Shown here: in pieces, positions 1-11,153 of the stretch
Layout: every line of letters begins with the position of its first letter
Numbering within the stretch: position 1 is the stretch's first letter
Origin: Porogramme epimiltina
Lineage: Eukaryota > Basidiomycota > Agaricomycetes > Polyporales > Polyporaceae
Direction: 5' to 3'
Assembly (NCBI GenBank): GCA_900155495.1
Contig: FTLJ01000758.1
Location: 19,137 to 83,136 of the forward strand
Length of the DNA stretch: 64,000 nucleotides
Made by a program: the position numbers and the translations under genes
The notes under the pieces: model-generated
Told to the model about the DNA's origin: nothing
Database searches by the model: none
What the model saw: the letters and a program-made list of their open reading frames with translations, nothing else

Positions 1-365
1 TTCCTTAGTGAACAGCTTCCGGGATAATATGCGTGAGTGACGCGGCATCCTGCGAGCGCGGCAACATGCACAGTGGCCGCGTCTATTCTTTCGTAAATGC
101 TCCACAATACGCCTGCTCTCGGCCCCGGGACGGACGTCAATTTGTTGTCAATCACCGCATATCCGTACCTCAATCCCACCGTGGGGGTTGTGCACGCATG
201 GCCAGCATTCATCTCCCAGAGAGTGGATATTCGTCTGCTCATTGCGTCTCTCGCGACCCCTAGCGACACAACAACACGGTGCTACATAGAACCTGAAGCC
301 AAACGCCACCAGCCGCCCTACGAACGCCTGCGACCTTCTGGCCACCGACACGCTGCGTCATAGTC

Positions 366-2294
366 TCACAACATGCCCCCCACAACGCCGACCAATGCCC
401 GCGTGCCCATTCGGACCCTGCGAGACTCGGAATCGGTCTCGCCGCGCCACGGGTGCGCATGCGCGCGGAGCCCGTCGACCTCCTCGCCGAGGCGCCGTCG
501 GAGCGCCGCGTCCGTCGTCGCGAGCACAAACGAGAGCTCCGTGTCGAGGTCCGCCGAACGTGAGTTGAGGTTCGTCGACCCGAACAGGGTGAGGACGGGC
601 GGCGCTGTCGGTGTGGGACGTACCCATATGCCTGGGGTTTCATTTCAGCCATCGCGGGTGTATCGAGGCACGCCGAGCGCGGGAGAGGCGAAGCCATGTG
701 AGTGCGCTTCGGAAGATGGGGGACCGCGCAAGCAAGCTATGTCGCGCACCTTTCGCGTGGTATGTCCATCCGTCGCGTTCCCACTCGTGTAGCTGGACAC
801 CGGGAATGACTGATGAACTTTCGGGGGACCATTCGCGTCCCGCGGCGCGGACAGCTGTCATGAAACGCCGTTCGAAGAGGGTGTATGCCTCGGGGATGCG
901 CCCGGAGATACCCTTGGATTTGTAGAATCCATTGGCCTAGGTATAGGGCGTGAGCACTGTCATCTCCGCGGAGAGATTAAATAGTGATAGAGTGCACTTA
1001 CCTTGGGACTGGCAGCAAGAATCCGGCAGGCCAATTCCGAATTGATCACCGCTGATTGATAGAGTTTATGCAGAGAGAAGTAGCCACTCGTCAAGTCGAT
1101 TAGAGGTCCATCATAGGTCTCGGTCGACCGCACGGTGAATCTTTGTTGTGCCGACAGCTCGCGGAAAAGCAGTAATAGGGAATGTTCTTCCTCCCTAATG
1201 TCAAACTGCCCAGCCTGTATCATGGGAAACACCAATACATCGGGTTCGTCTGGACTCGCTGGCATGGCACTCGCAATTGATTGCACAGGCCGCGCTGTGG
1301 ACGCGTTACGTTGTGCCTTCTGCAGAGAACGTAATGCTTGCTGTGCCTTGGCTTCTATTCGATGAGGGTGGGTTGATGGGTCGGACCAGTGTAAAGAATA
1401 GTCCTCTAAAGGGTTTGAGGAGGGGAGTAGCGTGTAGGAGAACGTGGAGGCCGCTCGGAGGAAGTCAAAACAGTAGTTGGCAAGGTTAGGTTGATCTATG
1501 AACTGCAAATATCGGTCTTGTCTGTTGGAAAAATAAGTCGTGTTCAAATTGGCTCTAAACAACGACCACATTAGGCCCGACGTAGTAGCAAGTTGGACAT
1601 AAACATCTATTCTCACCCAGAAATTATCAACGAGTCATCTGCGCCATAAATCTTAGGGTGCCAGGTGCCCCAGCCTTCGTTGAACCGTGGGGGTACAATT
1701 CGCGCCATGAGGCCTTTCAATTTTGGACTCCGGAAGAGGTATACATGGAACCTATCCGGGTGCTCTTGAAGTAATGGGAGGAGAATCCTCGCTGTGGAGT
1801 CGGGACCGGGTCGAGTAGAGCGGTTCAGATCGAGGTGTAAATACACGTGGAGAGCGGGGTGTTCGCGGAGTGATGTGCGTATAGCATCAATCTTGCATTG
1901 TGCTCGTTAGTGACAGAATATAAGGTGGCGAACCGCACTCACTAACTCGACGTCTTCATAGCCAATATATAGAGAGGATAGGAATAGTCTATGCCGTGCA
2001 TTCCGTATCATATTCTGTTTCGTGCTGTCTCAGAGCGGAAGCATAGATTTGTAGGGTGTGGCTTACAAGTAATGTCTGATAGAATACGCGTGGTTCATGC
2101 ATGACGGAAACACTCGAAGAGTGCATGGAGAAGCATGGCTGGTGTTCGGCGAGTTTCACGAGAAACTGGCGAATCGTAGGGTCGAAGGACGAGGTGGAGA
2201 CATTGCGCGGTCTCTGCGCGGCAGCTATAGGTATGAGCGCGGGGTATATGCGGAGACGAGAAAGATGGAGCGCATTGCGCGCTGCACCGAACAT
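366..2294 (-). CDS. PGS1: CDP-diacylglycerol-glycerol-3-phosphate 3-phosphatidyltransferase (PGP synthase), mitochondrial
   Basis: Makes phosphatidylglycerol phosphate from CDP-diacylglycerol and glycerol-3-phosphate, the committed step to cardiolipin, at the mitochondrial inner membrane. Six exons read in frame: 2067-2294, 1943-2014, 1617-1891, 1002-1554, 750-936 and 366-631, giving 526 codons. The N-terminus (MFGAARNALHLSRLRIYP) is basic and hydroxylated like a mitochondrial presequence, which is why the ATG at 2294 is preferred over upstream non-ATG openings. Two phospholipase-D-type sites are visible: HPKIYGADD near residues 150-160 and YHAKGIWVRP with GSTNLNSRS further on. The middle exon carries the long PGS1-type linker. 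It is divergent from SCD6 with only about 180 bp between start codons, so the two probably share a promoter. The call rests on family recognition of both HKD-like motifs and their spacing. Confidence 0.93.
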
Positions 2295-2472
2295 GGACTC
2301 GGGCACAACACAGTGGCTGGTGGCTGGAGAATGTCTCGAACGGGCGCTTGTGAGAATGCGGAACGCGTCAGAGGGCGTGGGAACGGAAGACGCCGAGCGG
2401 GCAAGGGCGTTGGTCGTTGCTGCAGGCTTTGACGATTCCATCCACTTCCCTCTCCCCTCCACTGTTTTCGTC

Positions 2473-4089
2473 ATGGCCGCGCTCAGTTTCATTGGGTACG
2501 CGCGCACTGTCCCTCATACTCATCTGTGTGCTGATTCTGGACTCTCAGAAAGCCAATTTCTCTTATTTCGCATTCGGATGTACGATACAGAGGTATTCTG
2601 GCGGGCATCGACCCTGTCGCGTCAACAATTCAACTCTCAAATGGTGCGTCGTGCTATGCATATATACTCTGCGCGTCGCTCACACTGGTCTATTTCTTAG
2701 TGTACTCTATGGGCACAGAGTCGCGAAGGTGAGCGCCACTGTCTGGTCGACGTGTAAATGTGATGAACCCATTACGGATGTAAAAGAGCTACGGCTCGCT
2801 TGTCCGAGAGCGCATAAACCTCGTGTGGATTCTTCCGTTGCCTTCCTTCTGATCTTTGACGCGTCTTTGGCAATCTTTTTGGTTCCTTGGCTCACTCATA
2901 CTGACTGTATTGTCACTCAGGCCGCCAAATGAATACATCCCCCCCGTACAAGACCCCTACACCTACATCATATTCCGTGCATCAGAAGTGAAAGATCTTG
3001 CCGTCGATGACTCCGCGACTCAGAGGAGGAATGTACACGATGATCCTGCGGTTATTGGTGTGAGTCCTCTTCCCCCCTCATCCCTAACATATATCACGCC
3101 TTGCTTGATGAAACCATTGACGGATGTAACGAGCACTGCTCGCATGTCCGAGAGCGCATAAAACCGTGTGGATATCCCGTTGCCTTCCTTCTGACTTGAG
3201 CCCCATATTATCAACTATTGCAACATGCAACTCGGGCGCTGACTTTGGGTTACAGGCATCGGCACCTCCGATGGCACCAGCGTTCCCTCCGTATGGCTCC
3301 CCGTCTTACACACAGCAGGCTCCTGCAGCTGTCCCGCCCCAGCAAGGTCAAAACCAGGTGCCCCCGCGGCAGCAACAGGCATTCCCAAACCGTCAACAGC
3401 CTGCCCAGCCATCCGGCTCGCAGCAGCCCGCCCAAACCCCGAACGCGCCAGCACAGGCCAATAGCGCGGCTCCTGCCCCACCGCGCGCTGCACGTAACCA
3501 GTCGGTAAACTCGGCAACGGCTTCGATGGAGACGATTGAACGCGCCATTGGTGATCTCCGCGTGGCTAACGGTGCACCGAATGGCGCGCAACAGCAAGGG
3601 CAGCGTGGCGGCCGCCGAGGCGGACGTGGCCAGGGCTCAGACATCAAGGCAGGCGATCTGCGGGTGCCAACGACGGACTTCGATTTTGAGAGTTCCAACG
3701 CGCGCTTCGACAAGGCTGCCTTAGCTCCGTCCCCACGGGGCACGCCGAAGAACGATTCTACCGAGGCCGAGGACGCTGAGGACAGCGAGGCAAAGGCGAA
3801 AGCGAAGGAAGAGGAGAATGCTGCCTACAACCCCAAGAAATCTTTCTTCGACACCTTGTCGTCTGGCAGTAACGGTCCCTCTGCGGATGGTCGCGGGCGG
3901 GGTGGTCGCCGTGGCGGAGGGCGCAACCGCAGGGAGGAGGAGCGAGAGAGGAACGTGGCGACGTTCGGCGAGGCAGGCATCAATGGCCTTTTGGGCCCAG
4001 GTGCTTATGTCGGCGGTTGGGGTGGCTATGGTAGACGTGGCGGTGGACGTGGTCGGCGTGGGGGGGCTACAGTCGGTGCCCGTTCGTGA
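2473..4089 (+). CDS. SCD6: Scd6/LSM14-family translational repressor (LSm, FDF, RGG)
   Basis: P-body protein that binds eIF4G/Dhh1/Edc3-type partners and represses translation or promotes decapping. Exons 2473-2495, 2549-2643, 2701-2728, 2921-3059 and 3256-4089 join in frame (372 aa). The first four exons encode the N-terminal LSm14 domain, with KPISLISHSDVRYRGIL and RRPPNEYIPP as landmarks. Then come a Pro/Gln-rich linker, the FDF motif (DFDFESSNARFDK), the FFD box (YNPKKSFFDTLSS), the TFG box (RNVATFGEAG) and RGG-rich stretches. The ATG at 2473 gives MAALSFIGKP, the normal start of this family, after splicing a 53-nt intron. Introns 3 (192 nt) and 4 (196 nt) are three to four times longer than the local norm and each hosts a box C/D snoRNA. 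The neighbour upstream is PGS1 in divergent orientation. Confidence 0.94.
2755..2857 (+). ncRNA. Intronic box C/D snoRNA, copy 1 (snR52-like guide)
   Basis: Lies in intron 3 of SCD6. Box C (GTGATGA) is at 2760-2766 and box D (CTGA) at 2849-2852, 93 nt from first to last base. The 12 nt directly before box D (GTTGCCTTCCTT, 2837-2848) can pair without a bulge to the conserved eukaryotic 18S segment AAGGAAGGCAGC with one G-U pair. The fifth base from box D falls on the A that is A420 in yeast numbering, which is methylated by snR52 in yeast (family knowledge). Box D lies 68 nt from the 3' splice site, a usual spacing for intron-encoded C/D snoRNAs. Internal hairpin GAGC-TACG-GCTC is seen. A clear terminal stem and a D' guide are not obvious, which limits confidence. 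Confidence 0.75.
3100..3199 (+). ncRNA. Intronic box C/D snoRNA, copy 2 (snR52-like guide)
   Basis: Lies in intron 4 of SCD6 and is a diverged duplicate of the element in intron 3. Box C (TTGATGA) is at 3105-3111 and box D (CTGA) at 3191-3194. The D guide at 3179-3190 is identical to copy 1 and fits the same 18S site. The hairpin GAGC-ACT-GCTC keeps the stem of copy 1 with a changed loop, and a block ending TCCGAGAGCGCATAAA is shared, while the intron sequence outside the boxes is unrelated. This pattern of conservation (boxes, guide, stem) argues for a selected RNA. Box D is 61 nt from the 3' splice site, close to the spacing of copy 1. Confidence 0.75.
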
Positions 4090-4359
4090 GCTTTCGCCGA
4101 GTGATTTTGGAGTTGAGGATGGTCGTGCACACGGACTGTTATCGCGCTTGTGTCTTCGCTACTTAATGCTGTCGTGAGTGCAAAGATATCTTCGATGTTG
4201 TCCACTCTCTTTTAAATATTGCGAAGTGTGATTAAAATAGTGAAGAAAACCTGGGTTCTTCTAGTAGGATGATACAGTATAGTGCATATAACAGTGACAG
4301 GGGTACAGTTAGAGAAATAGAAAGGAACGCAAGTGCAGCACGCATGTAATCTTAGGACA

Positions 4360-5314
4360 CTACCTCCTGCGTGATTTAGCCTTCTGTGAGCGGCGTAATG
4401 CCCTCCATCCCAGTGTCCAGAATGCCGCCGCAACACCAAAGGGCGGGAACAGCCAGGCCGCTCTCCACGACCAGCTCACTTCCTTCTTGAGTCGTTGCAC
4501 AAGCTGTTCGACCTGACGCTCTAGGTCTTGCGGCGAGCCCGAGTTGTCTAGGACAATATCTGCGTACTGGATCTTCTCGGCGATTGGTAACTGGGCATTC
4601 AGTCGGGCAGATGCATCTTCGCGGGACGAACTGTCGCGTTTCATGAGCCGCTGCAGTTGAATCTCTGCGGAGCTGCCAGAGGAGAAGGTTGAGCGGACCA
4701 GAACCCGGCTGAGCGGGAGCAGATGCACGCACCAGTAGACCACAACAATCCTGCCGACCCACTTCCACAGCCCGCCCTCGATGAGCAGCGGCACGTCGAG
4801 CACGCACATCCGCTCTCCCCGCCACCAATGCCTCAGCACGGCCCAGAACATCGCGCGGCGCACGGCGGGGTGCACGATCGCGTTCAACGTCTTGCGCTTC
4901 GCCTCGTCCGCGAACACGATGCGCCCGAGCGCGGGACGGTCCAGCGCGCCGTCGGGCGTGAGCACGCCCGCCCCGAACGCGCGCACGATGGCGGCGAGGG
5001 CGGGCGTGCCCGGCTCGACGACTGCGCGCGCGAGCACGTCCGCGTCGATGATCGGCACGCCGTGTGCGCGGAAGAGGGTGGAGACGGTCGACTTGCCCGT
5101 GGCGATTCCGCCCGTGAGGCCGACGACTGTGGCGTAGGCCGTCAATGAGCGTGGCGGACGGTGGTGGGGAACGTGGAGAGTTCGGGGGTATGCGGGAAGA
5201 GTGCAGTGGGGCCACGCAGGGCAGTGGGCATGGTCGTACGTTGGGCGTAAGTATGGGCAGGACCGTCAATGTTTGATGACGTATTATGTGGGCCCGCGGA
5301 GACGCACCTAGCAT
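4360..5314 (-). CDS. Dephospho-CoA kinase with C-terminal membrane anchor
   Basis: Phosphorylates dephospho-CoA at the 3'-OH of ribose, the last step of CoA synthesis (CoaE/Cab5 family). The P-loop GGIATGKST is close to the N-terminus. DADVLARAVVEPGTPA, HPAVR and VPLLIEGG follow in family order, and the LID region LMKRDSS comes after a 60-nt in-frame intron (4673-4732). A first exon of only 7 nt (5308-5314, ATGCTAG) is inferred. Spliced across 5127-5307 it gives MLVVGLTGG, the usual start, whereas the long open frame at the genomic level has no ATG near the P-loop. Total 237 aa. The C-terminus has a hydrophobic segment (about WRAAWLFPPFGVAAAFWTLGW) and a basic tail, as in eukaryotic DPCK tail-anchored forms. 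Confidence 0.9.
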
Positions 5315-5793
5315 TATGAGTGTAGAACCGAGATATTGACTTGTGGGGTAGATGTTGCTGGCTCGAAAAGAGTCGCAGAGGTGGATGAGGGTGCGCAGGG
5401 GGGAGTAGAGCGGCCTATGAATGTGCTGCAGGCATGCACATGGCCATGAAGGTGGCGGTTTGTGACGGAGCGACGTTGGTCTTCTCCTCGCGCGCTGCCC
5501 GCGTGCATCATCGGTTTGCTCAACATCCGTCCGCGTGTAGACTTCCTCGTGCATCATGTCGTTCATATTGAACAAACTGTCGTAAGACCCTATTCTAGAC
5601 TATCCGTATATCACCACATTACATCGGCGCACGTTAATGCGGTGGGGTATGTCATTAGGCTCTATAGTATGCGATTCGCGAACTCCTCCGGGCCAGCATA
5701 GTGACAGATGGGAGAGCGTTGTCAAAAAAGTAATCATACAGTGTAAACCATGTCCATGTGATGCATGCAATAGGGAAAGAGAGCAAGCGAGCG
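5315..5793. other. Intergenic gap, no gene seen
   Basis: Upstream region of the dephospho-CoA kinase gene and downstream region of the EH-domain gene, both on the minus strand. Only short open frames without codon bias or recognisable domains occur. Confidence 0.7.
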
Positions 5794-7503
5794 TTATCGT
5801 AGTATCGGCCTTGAGGCTTGTATAGGCGTAGGCTGGCGAAGCTGAACGCGATGCGGGACGTTTTTGTGCGCATGCGCCTTCCGTAACTCTTCGTCGATCC
5901 GCCACATACCCTTCACGAACCCGTCGCGGTCCAATGACCCCGTGCCGACCGGGTCACATTCCATCCTGCATGCACGGGGCTGTTTAGCGATGCCGTATAA
6001 CGGACGCGCAAGTACCTGAGCTACTCACCATATGACACGCAGCGTCGCGTTCTCTAACCTCGACAACTTCCAAATAGCCTTGACAATCTCTGCATCTAAC
6101 CGGTCTTCCGGGCCCGCTTCCTCTGCAACTGTCTCCGTCAGCGTTCTGCCGCTGGACGGCGCAGCGCTCGCAGTTTCGGGATTGGTGATCAAGTCCACCG
6201 AAAGTCCGCGCCAACCCGCTGCCTGGCGCGATTTACGACTTGGTGGCGGAGATTTGGCGACGACGGCTTGGCGCGCGGCGGTGACATTCGCGAAGAATAC
6301 TAGTTCGTACCGCGTCCGCGCTGCGGGAGGGACGGGGGTTGGTCGCGTGAGCTGCGCTAATTTGGGTTTGGGCGTGGTGGTACTGCGAGTGCTAACGCTC
6401 GTACGAGACGTCGCCGTGCTCAGAATTGAAGAGCGGTCCGAATTGGATCCTGAGGGGGTAGACGTCGATGCAAGAGAATTGCGAGAAGAGGGAGGACGAG
6501 AACGCGGTGGAGGTGGAGGAGGGCCATCGCGCTTAGCAACTAATAATGGCGAATGGCGTGGAGAGGTGGGAGCAGATGACGGTGGCTTTGAAGGTCTCTG
6601 CGGGAGCTTGGGAGGCTCTGGTGCAAGCTTGGATGCATATACTTCCCAGTCGTGCGAGACGGAGGAGACGGAAGGGCTCACGGCAGATGTCATGGAGAGG
6701 TTCTCAAAGGATTCATCCAGGCTGATGGCATCCTGTTCGATGCTCGCGCGATCGTGTTCAAAATCGTCGTGGTCACCGGGGTAGCTGGCTATGTGATTAG
6801 AGAATGTACTTGGAGTTCCCGGCGTCGTGGGATCCGTTCCGCCGTCAGAAGAGAGAGATACGGAGTGGAAGGATGAAATGGAGGAGGCTTGAGCATGGCG
6901 CGAGTTGAGTCCAAGTTTGGATAAAGGTGGATATGTGTGGTCAACGGTCAAGGAATCAGAGGACGACCTAGTCGTGGGGAGAGGCGGAGGCGGCGGCTTG
7001 GGACTGCGAGAAAGTGACGTAGTGGAAGAGTTGGATGCAGAGGCAGATTTGAGGGAGGAATAAGACGGTTTGCGAGGAGGTAATGGTGGTGCTGCAGCCG
7101 CGCGATTCTTAGGTGGGGAGTCCAAGTTGATGAGTGGGGGTGGTGGTTTCCTAACCACCGAGTCGGAGACATGTCTGGGAGAAGGCTTGGGGGCGAGCGG
7201 AGGGGGTTTTCGTGCAACAGGCGGTCTCTGGCGAGGGACATACGGAAGTGGCCCATCGTCGACCACCCAGTCTTTGAGATCGATGAGCGACGTTTTCCTC
7301 CCCAAGATTGGAGGAGAGGGAGAAGGAGAGGGAGGGACAGCCCTGATTTGGGTGGAGGGAAGGATGGGGGTTAATGTGGTGGCCATCGGAGAGATGGGTG
7401 TCTCCAGGAGGTCCGGTGGGGGCCGAGAGGGTACGACAGTTGCGTTGGAAACTTGCATGGCCTCAAACGCATGCACCCTCGCCTTGACTGCAGACGAGGC
7501 CAT
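5794..7503 (-). CDS. EH-domain protein similar to Irs4/Tax4
   Basis: Yeast Irs4 and Tax4 bind the phosphoinositide phosphatase Inp51 through a C-terminal EH domain and tune PI(4,5)P2, autophagy and rDNA silencing. Two exons (6029-7503 and 5794-5965, intron 63 nt) give 548 aa. About 400 N-terminal residues are low complexity, rich in Ser and Pro with many poly-Pro tracts that could bind SH3 domains. The C-terminal 100 residues form a single EH domain: LDAEIVKAIWKLSRL, then LRVIWMECDPVGTGSLDRDGF with an EF-hand-like loop, then MWRIDEEL. The ATG at 7503 (MASSAVKARVHAFEAM) is used because the longer open frame begins at a non-ATG codon. The start is 284 bp from the divergent IML2 start. Irs4-like is assigned from domain layout; exact orthology is an inference. 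Confidence 0.82.
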
Positions 7504-7786
7504 GCTGGATGACAGACCGGAGGGAGTGCAGCAACGGACGGAGGGTGCGAGGCGGGGTCGTCGGTGTAGCGAGCGGAGGAGACGCGGCAAACGCCGGCCC
7601 TGGGCGTCGTGCCTTCCGGGCGGCTACCACACTTGTCGCGGTCACTTCGGACGCGGCACCGGCGGGTCAGAGTGGGTCAGTGCACTGACGAGATGGAGCA
7701 TATCCCAGACGCCGTCAGCGGCGGCAAACCCGTCTCTCTCTCCCTCCATCATTACCCCCCGACGCGCTCAGAGAGGTTCTGACTCT

Positions 7787-10596
7787 ATGGCAGCTACTCC
7801 GACCACCGACGCTCAGCTTCGTGCAGCCACCGTCGGTTTCGACCACCTGTTCGCCAATGACCTCGAGAAAGCGCGCGAGACCTTTGCTAATGGAGATTCG
7901 CCCTTCCACCTCTTGGGCCACGGTGTTTGTGCGTTCCTCGAAGCCGCACTCGGAATGGAGGTAAGCAGCCTTCTTGACTCCGATTCATCTCACCCCTCAT
8001 CCGTAATCTCCGTAGGCAGGCCTGATGGCCGAGGCCTCACGTCTCCTGGCCCTCTCAGAGGCAGGCTCGAAGAAGGAGCTGAAGCTCGCCAAGTCGGCTT
8101 CTCAGTCAACGCAGTTTCCCCCAGGAACCGAGTGGGAGCTATTGCACTCAGACGCCGTCATCCTCCTTGGCCTCACCCACGCTCTCAGGTGGGTCCATGT
8201 GGATTGTTTGACCCTACATGCACCCTCACACACCCCTGCCCACTAGCGAGTCGTACATGGGCTATATCCAGTGCCTATATGCTATGAATAGGCTAGTGCC
8301 TATCGCTATCGCCGCCTCGTTCCTTCGCTGAGACTTCTCCGACAGCGCGCACTCCAAGTTCTCCAAGTACGCACGCTAGCTTCTGTCCTTCTGTCGGTAG
8401 CCGATGGAGTTTGACCGTGTTTTTCCCAGATTGTACAAGACTGTTTATCCTAATGGGCTCGACGATTACGCCACGCCCGCCGCTTCTGCGCCCAATTCTA
8501 GGGCACCCAGCATTCGGTCTGAGGCGTCCGGTTCTTCTGCCCCTAAACCAGCGAAGTCCTCCGGCTTTTTCAGCCGATTCACCGGGTCGTCCTTGACTGT
8601 CCCGACTACTCCCCAAGCACCCATAGTTGCTCCGGAGGGCTCGGTCGACGAGCTGATCTTGTCAGGGACAGCGTTCGGTACGCGATGCGTTCCCTATCCA
8701 GCTCCCCGCCGCTGACATATGTTCCAGGGTTTGGGTAAGTCCCACATGGGCCCAAGGTTACGGAGCCTATCTATCGCTGACCATCGTTCTTGGCAGACTG
8801 TTCAACCTCGTGTTTTCCTTGCTCCCTGCCAAGGTTCGGTGAGCACAAATGTTCCCACATATTATTAAACCTCGACCTGATGAGAGTACCTAGCGGTGTT
8901 GTCGGTTTCTTTGGATTCAACCATGACAGGAAGATGGCCCTCCGTGCACTGGCTGTATCAGCCGCTAAAACAGACGTACACGCTGTCTTCGCAGGGTAGG
9001 TCCACCTATACTATTCGCCCCTTCGAGACAGACGTCTTACTGCCATAACAGCTTATCTCTCATGACGTACCACGGTGTTGTACTGCTCATGGCTGGGTAT
9101 CAGGCAGACGAAGACCACATTCTCAGGCAATACCGGGCCATTGTTGACAAGTATGTCGTACATTGCCTGTCAGAAGACCATCGATTGACGTTCACTCCCA
9201 GGCTCGAGTCCAGATATCCCACAGGCTCTCTCTGGATCTTAAATCGGGTAAGCACGCTCTTCATTTCCCCTTGCTTCATCGAGAGACTGGTGCCCAACGA
9301 TCGTAAAAATAGGCAAAAATCCTCCGCATGTCATACGACCCAGATGGCGCTATTAAGGTTCTCCAGGACGGCCTCTCACCGGACATGCCACACACGTTCG
9401 CCCAGGCCGACGGTCTGGTAAGTTCAATAGCGATGCCTATCGGTGTCTTGAAGTGCGCTTGGCGGTGTACTAATGTTGGTGTATGCCACAGCTTATCTTC
9501 GAGCTTGCGTGGACGCTGCTTTCGCAACGCCGATACCAAGAGTCTGCCGATGCATTCCTCCGTGTCACTGAAGTCAATAGCTGGTATGTTTGGGTTCGCG
9601 TTGACCGTGGGTTTCTGACATTGAAGATCTCCCCTCTGTAGGAGCCACGCGACCTATTATTTTATCGCGGCTGGGTGCTACATCTCCTTGAAGAACTATG
9701 AGAAAGCTCAAGAACTTCTTGACAAGATCCCTGACCTCATCGAAAAGAGGAAAATCGGCGGGAAGGACTTGCCGACAGAGGTCTTCATCAAGAAGAAGCG
9801 TACGTGACGTTGACTATCATCGCGTACCTGGTCATCTGAGGACAGAATTGCAGTGGCATTTTACAAGGAGAAGCAAATGGCTATGACTGGGTCTGAGGAT
9901 GGGTTTGCTCGTGCTGCCTCGATCAGTCCAGCTGAAGGTGCGTACATTGTAACAAACCATGCTGAAATCTGCTGAGTCACATACCTCTCAGAACTCGCCA
10001 TCTGTAAGTACATTTTTTTATCGTTATCGTTTGGGCACGACTAATGATGACCCATTGCCTTAGTTTGGAATACACATGCTCGCATTACGAAGGATACCGC
10101 GATAGCTCACATACAGGAGTGGTCCACTTGCCTCCAAACCCCTGTCCAGTTCCGCAGCGACTTTATCAAGGTGGCCTCATCCGACGACACCTCACCAGCA
10201 AGTCCTCCTACACAGAACCACGACACCGCCGACGAGCTCGCGATCCGCGCACTCCTGCTCGGAATTGTCCACCGCACCGCGGGAGACCTCGCCGCCTCTC
10301 GTGCCTTCCTCCAGGACGCGGCCGCGCGCCAACCTGCAATCCGTGTCAGCACGTGGGTCGGCGGCGTCGCATGGTTCGAGCTGGCCGTGCTCGACCTGAA
10401 GATGCAGCAGGCGGCGGGCGCAGATGCGGACATTGATGCATGGACGCCCGTGCTCAAGGGGGCTATTGAGAAGCTCGACAAGGCTCTTGGACTTGCGACG
10501 CAGCAAGTCGATCTGTCGAGTCGCCTCGACAGCCGGATCGCTATGCTGAAGGACGAGATTACGCTCAAGCGAGAGATGCTAGGGATCGTGGCCTGA
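7787..10596 (+). CDS. IML2: Iml2/TTC39-family protein (DUF3808)
   Basis: In yeast, Iml2 is a TPR-rich protein of mitochondria, cytosol and nucleus that helps lipid droplets clear protein inclusions. The gene is cut by about a dozen small introns. Exon translations in order include [35 protein letters not shown], a variable Ser/Pro insert, [78 protein letters not shown] and a helical end finishing REMLGIVA. The G-FFGFNHDR...AL block and repeated helical pairs are typical of the DUF3808 family. The ATG at 7787 has a clean upstream region shared with the divergent EH-domain gene. Exact exon edges were checked only for the first few introns. Confidence 0.9.
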
Positions 10597-11153
10597 GATT
10601 TAGTGCTCGCTCAGAGGGAACGAGTTTTGATTTTTGCCTTACTGCGTGGCGGGGATTGCTTCCGGATAGGACATATCCATAGTTAGGTATGTAGCTCATG
10701 GACGATGGGATTCTAGAATTACGATATCTTCACATAATGATATGGACGACTTGGCTATATTTCTCGCAGACACATCCCTCACGGTCTCATACTCGCCGAG
10801 GTGAATGCAGGTCATAGCTATAACAGAAAATCGAATGTACAGACACAGGGTGCCAATATAGAGAACGCTGTCGCTATTGAAAGGATGAACGCTACATCGC
10901 CGGGTTTGATGGACTATATTGTGTCGACCAAGATATCTAGGATTGTACATTCACATTTGCAAGTGAGAGGATTATGAGACACATCGAAACTATGATGCAA
11001 TGTTGACTACGCAGAAGAGCCAGCGTCGGTACAATCCATCCAAGGCGCATTATCAGCGTATATAAAGCTAATTCCGACTGACTGAGTGATGAGCATCATA
11101 CTATCCGTGGCATGCTCGAGAGAGCAGCAGTGCAACTATCCCTGACCGACGTT
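10597..11153. other. Convergent 3' gap, no gene seen
   Basis: Lies between the stops of IML2 (+) and ATG9 (-). It is more AT-rich than its flanks, with only short unbiased open frames; it probably holds both 3' UTRs. Confidence 0.7.

Noticed and set aside
1..365. Short plus-strand frames at the left edge
   Set aside because: Several overlapping frames without ATG or codon bias; treated as PGS1 downstream DNA, nothing supported.
2729..3255. Shared sequence of SCD6 introns 3 and 4 as introner-like or transposable element
   Set aside because: Similarity is limited to the box C to box D interval and shows compensated hairpin and invariant guide, while intron ends differ; a snoRNA explains this better.
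4376..5575. 399-codon minus-strand open frame
   Set aside because: It is a frame shadow of the dephospho-CoA kinase gene, rich in Arg/His from GC-rich antisense-phase reading, and lacks any domain.
7504..7590. 29-residue N-terminal extension of the EH-domain protein
   Set aside because: The frame begins at TTG; the first ATG is at 7503 and gives a family-like start.
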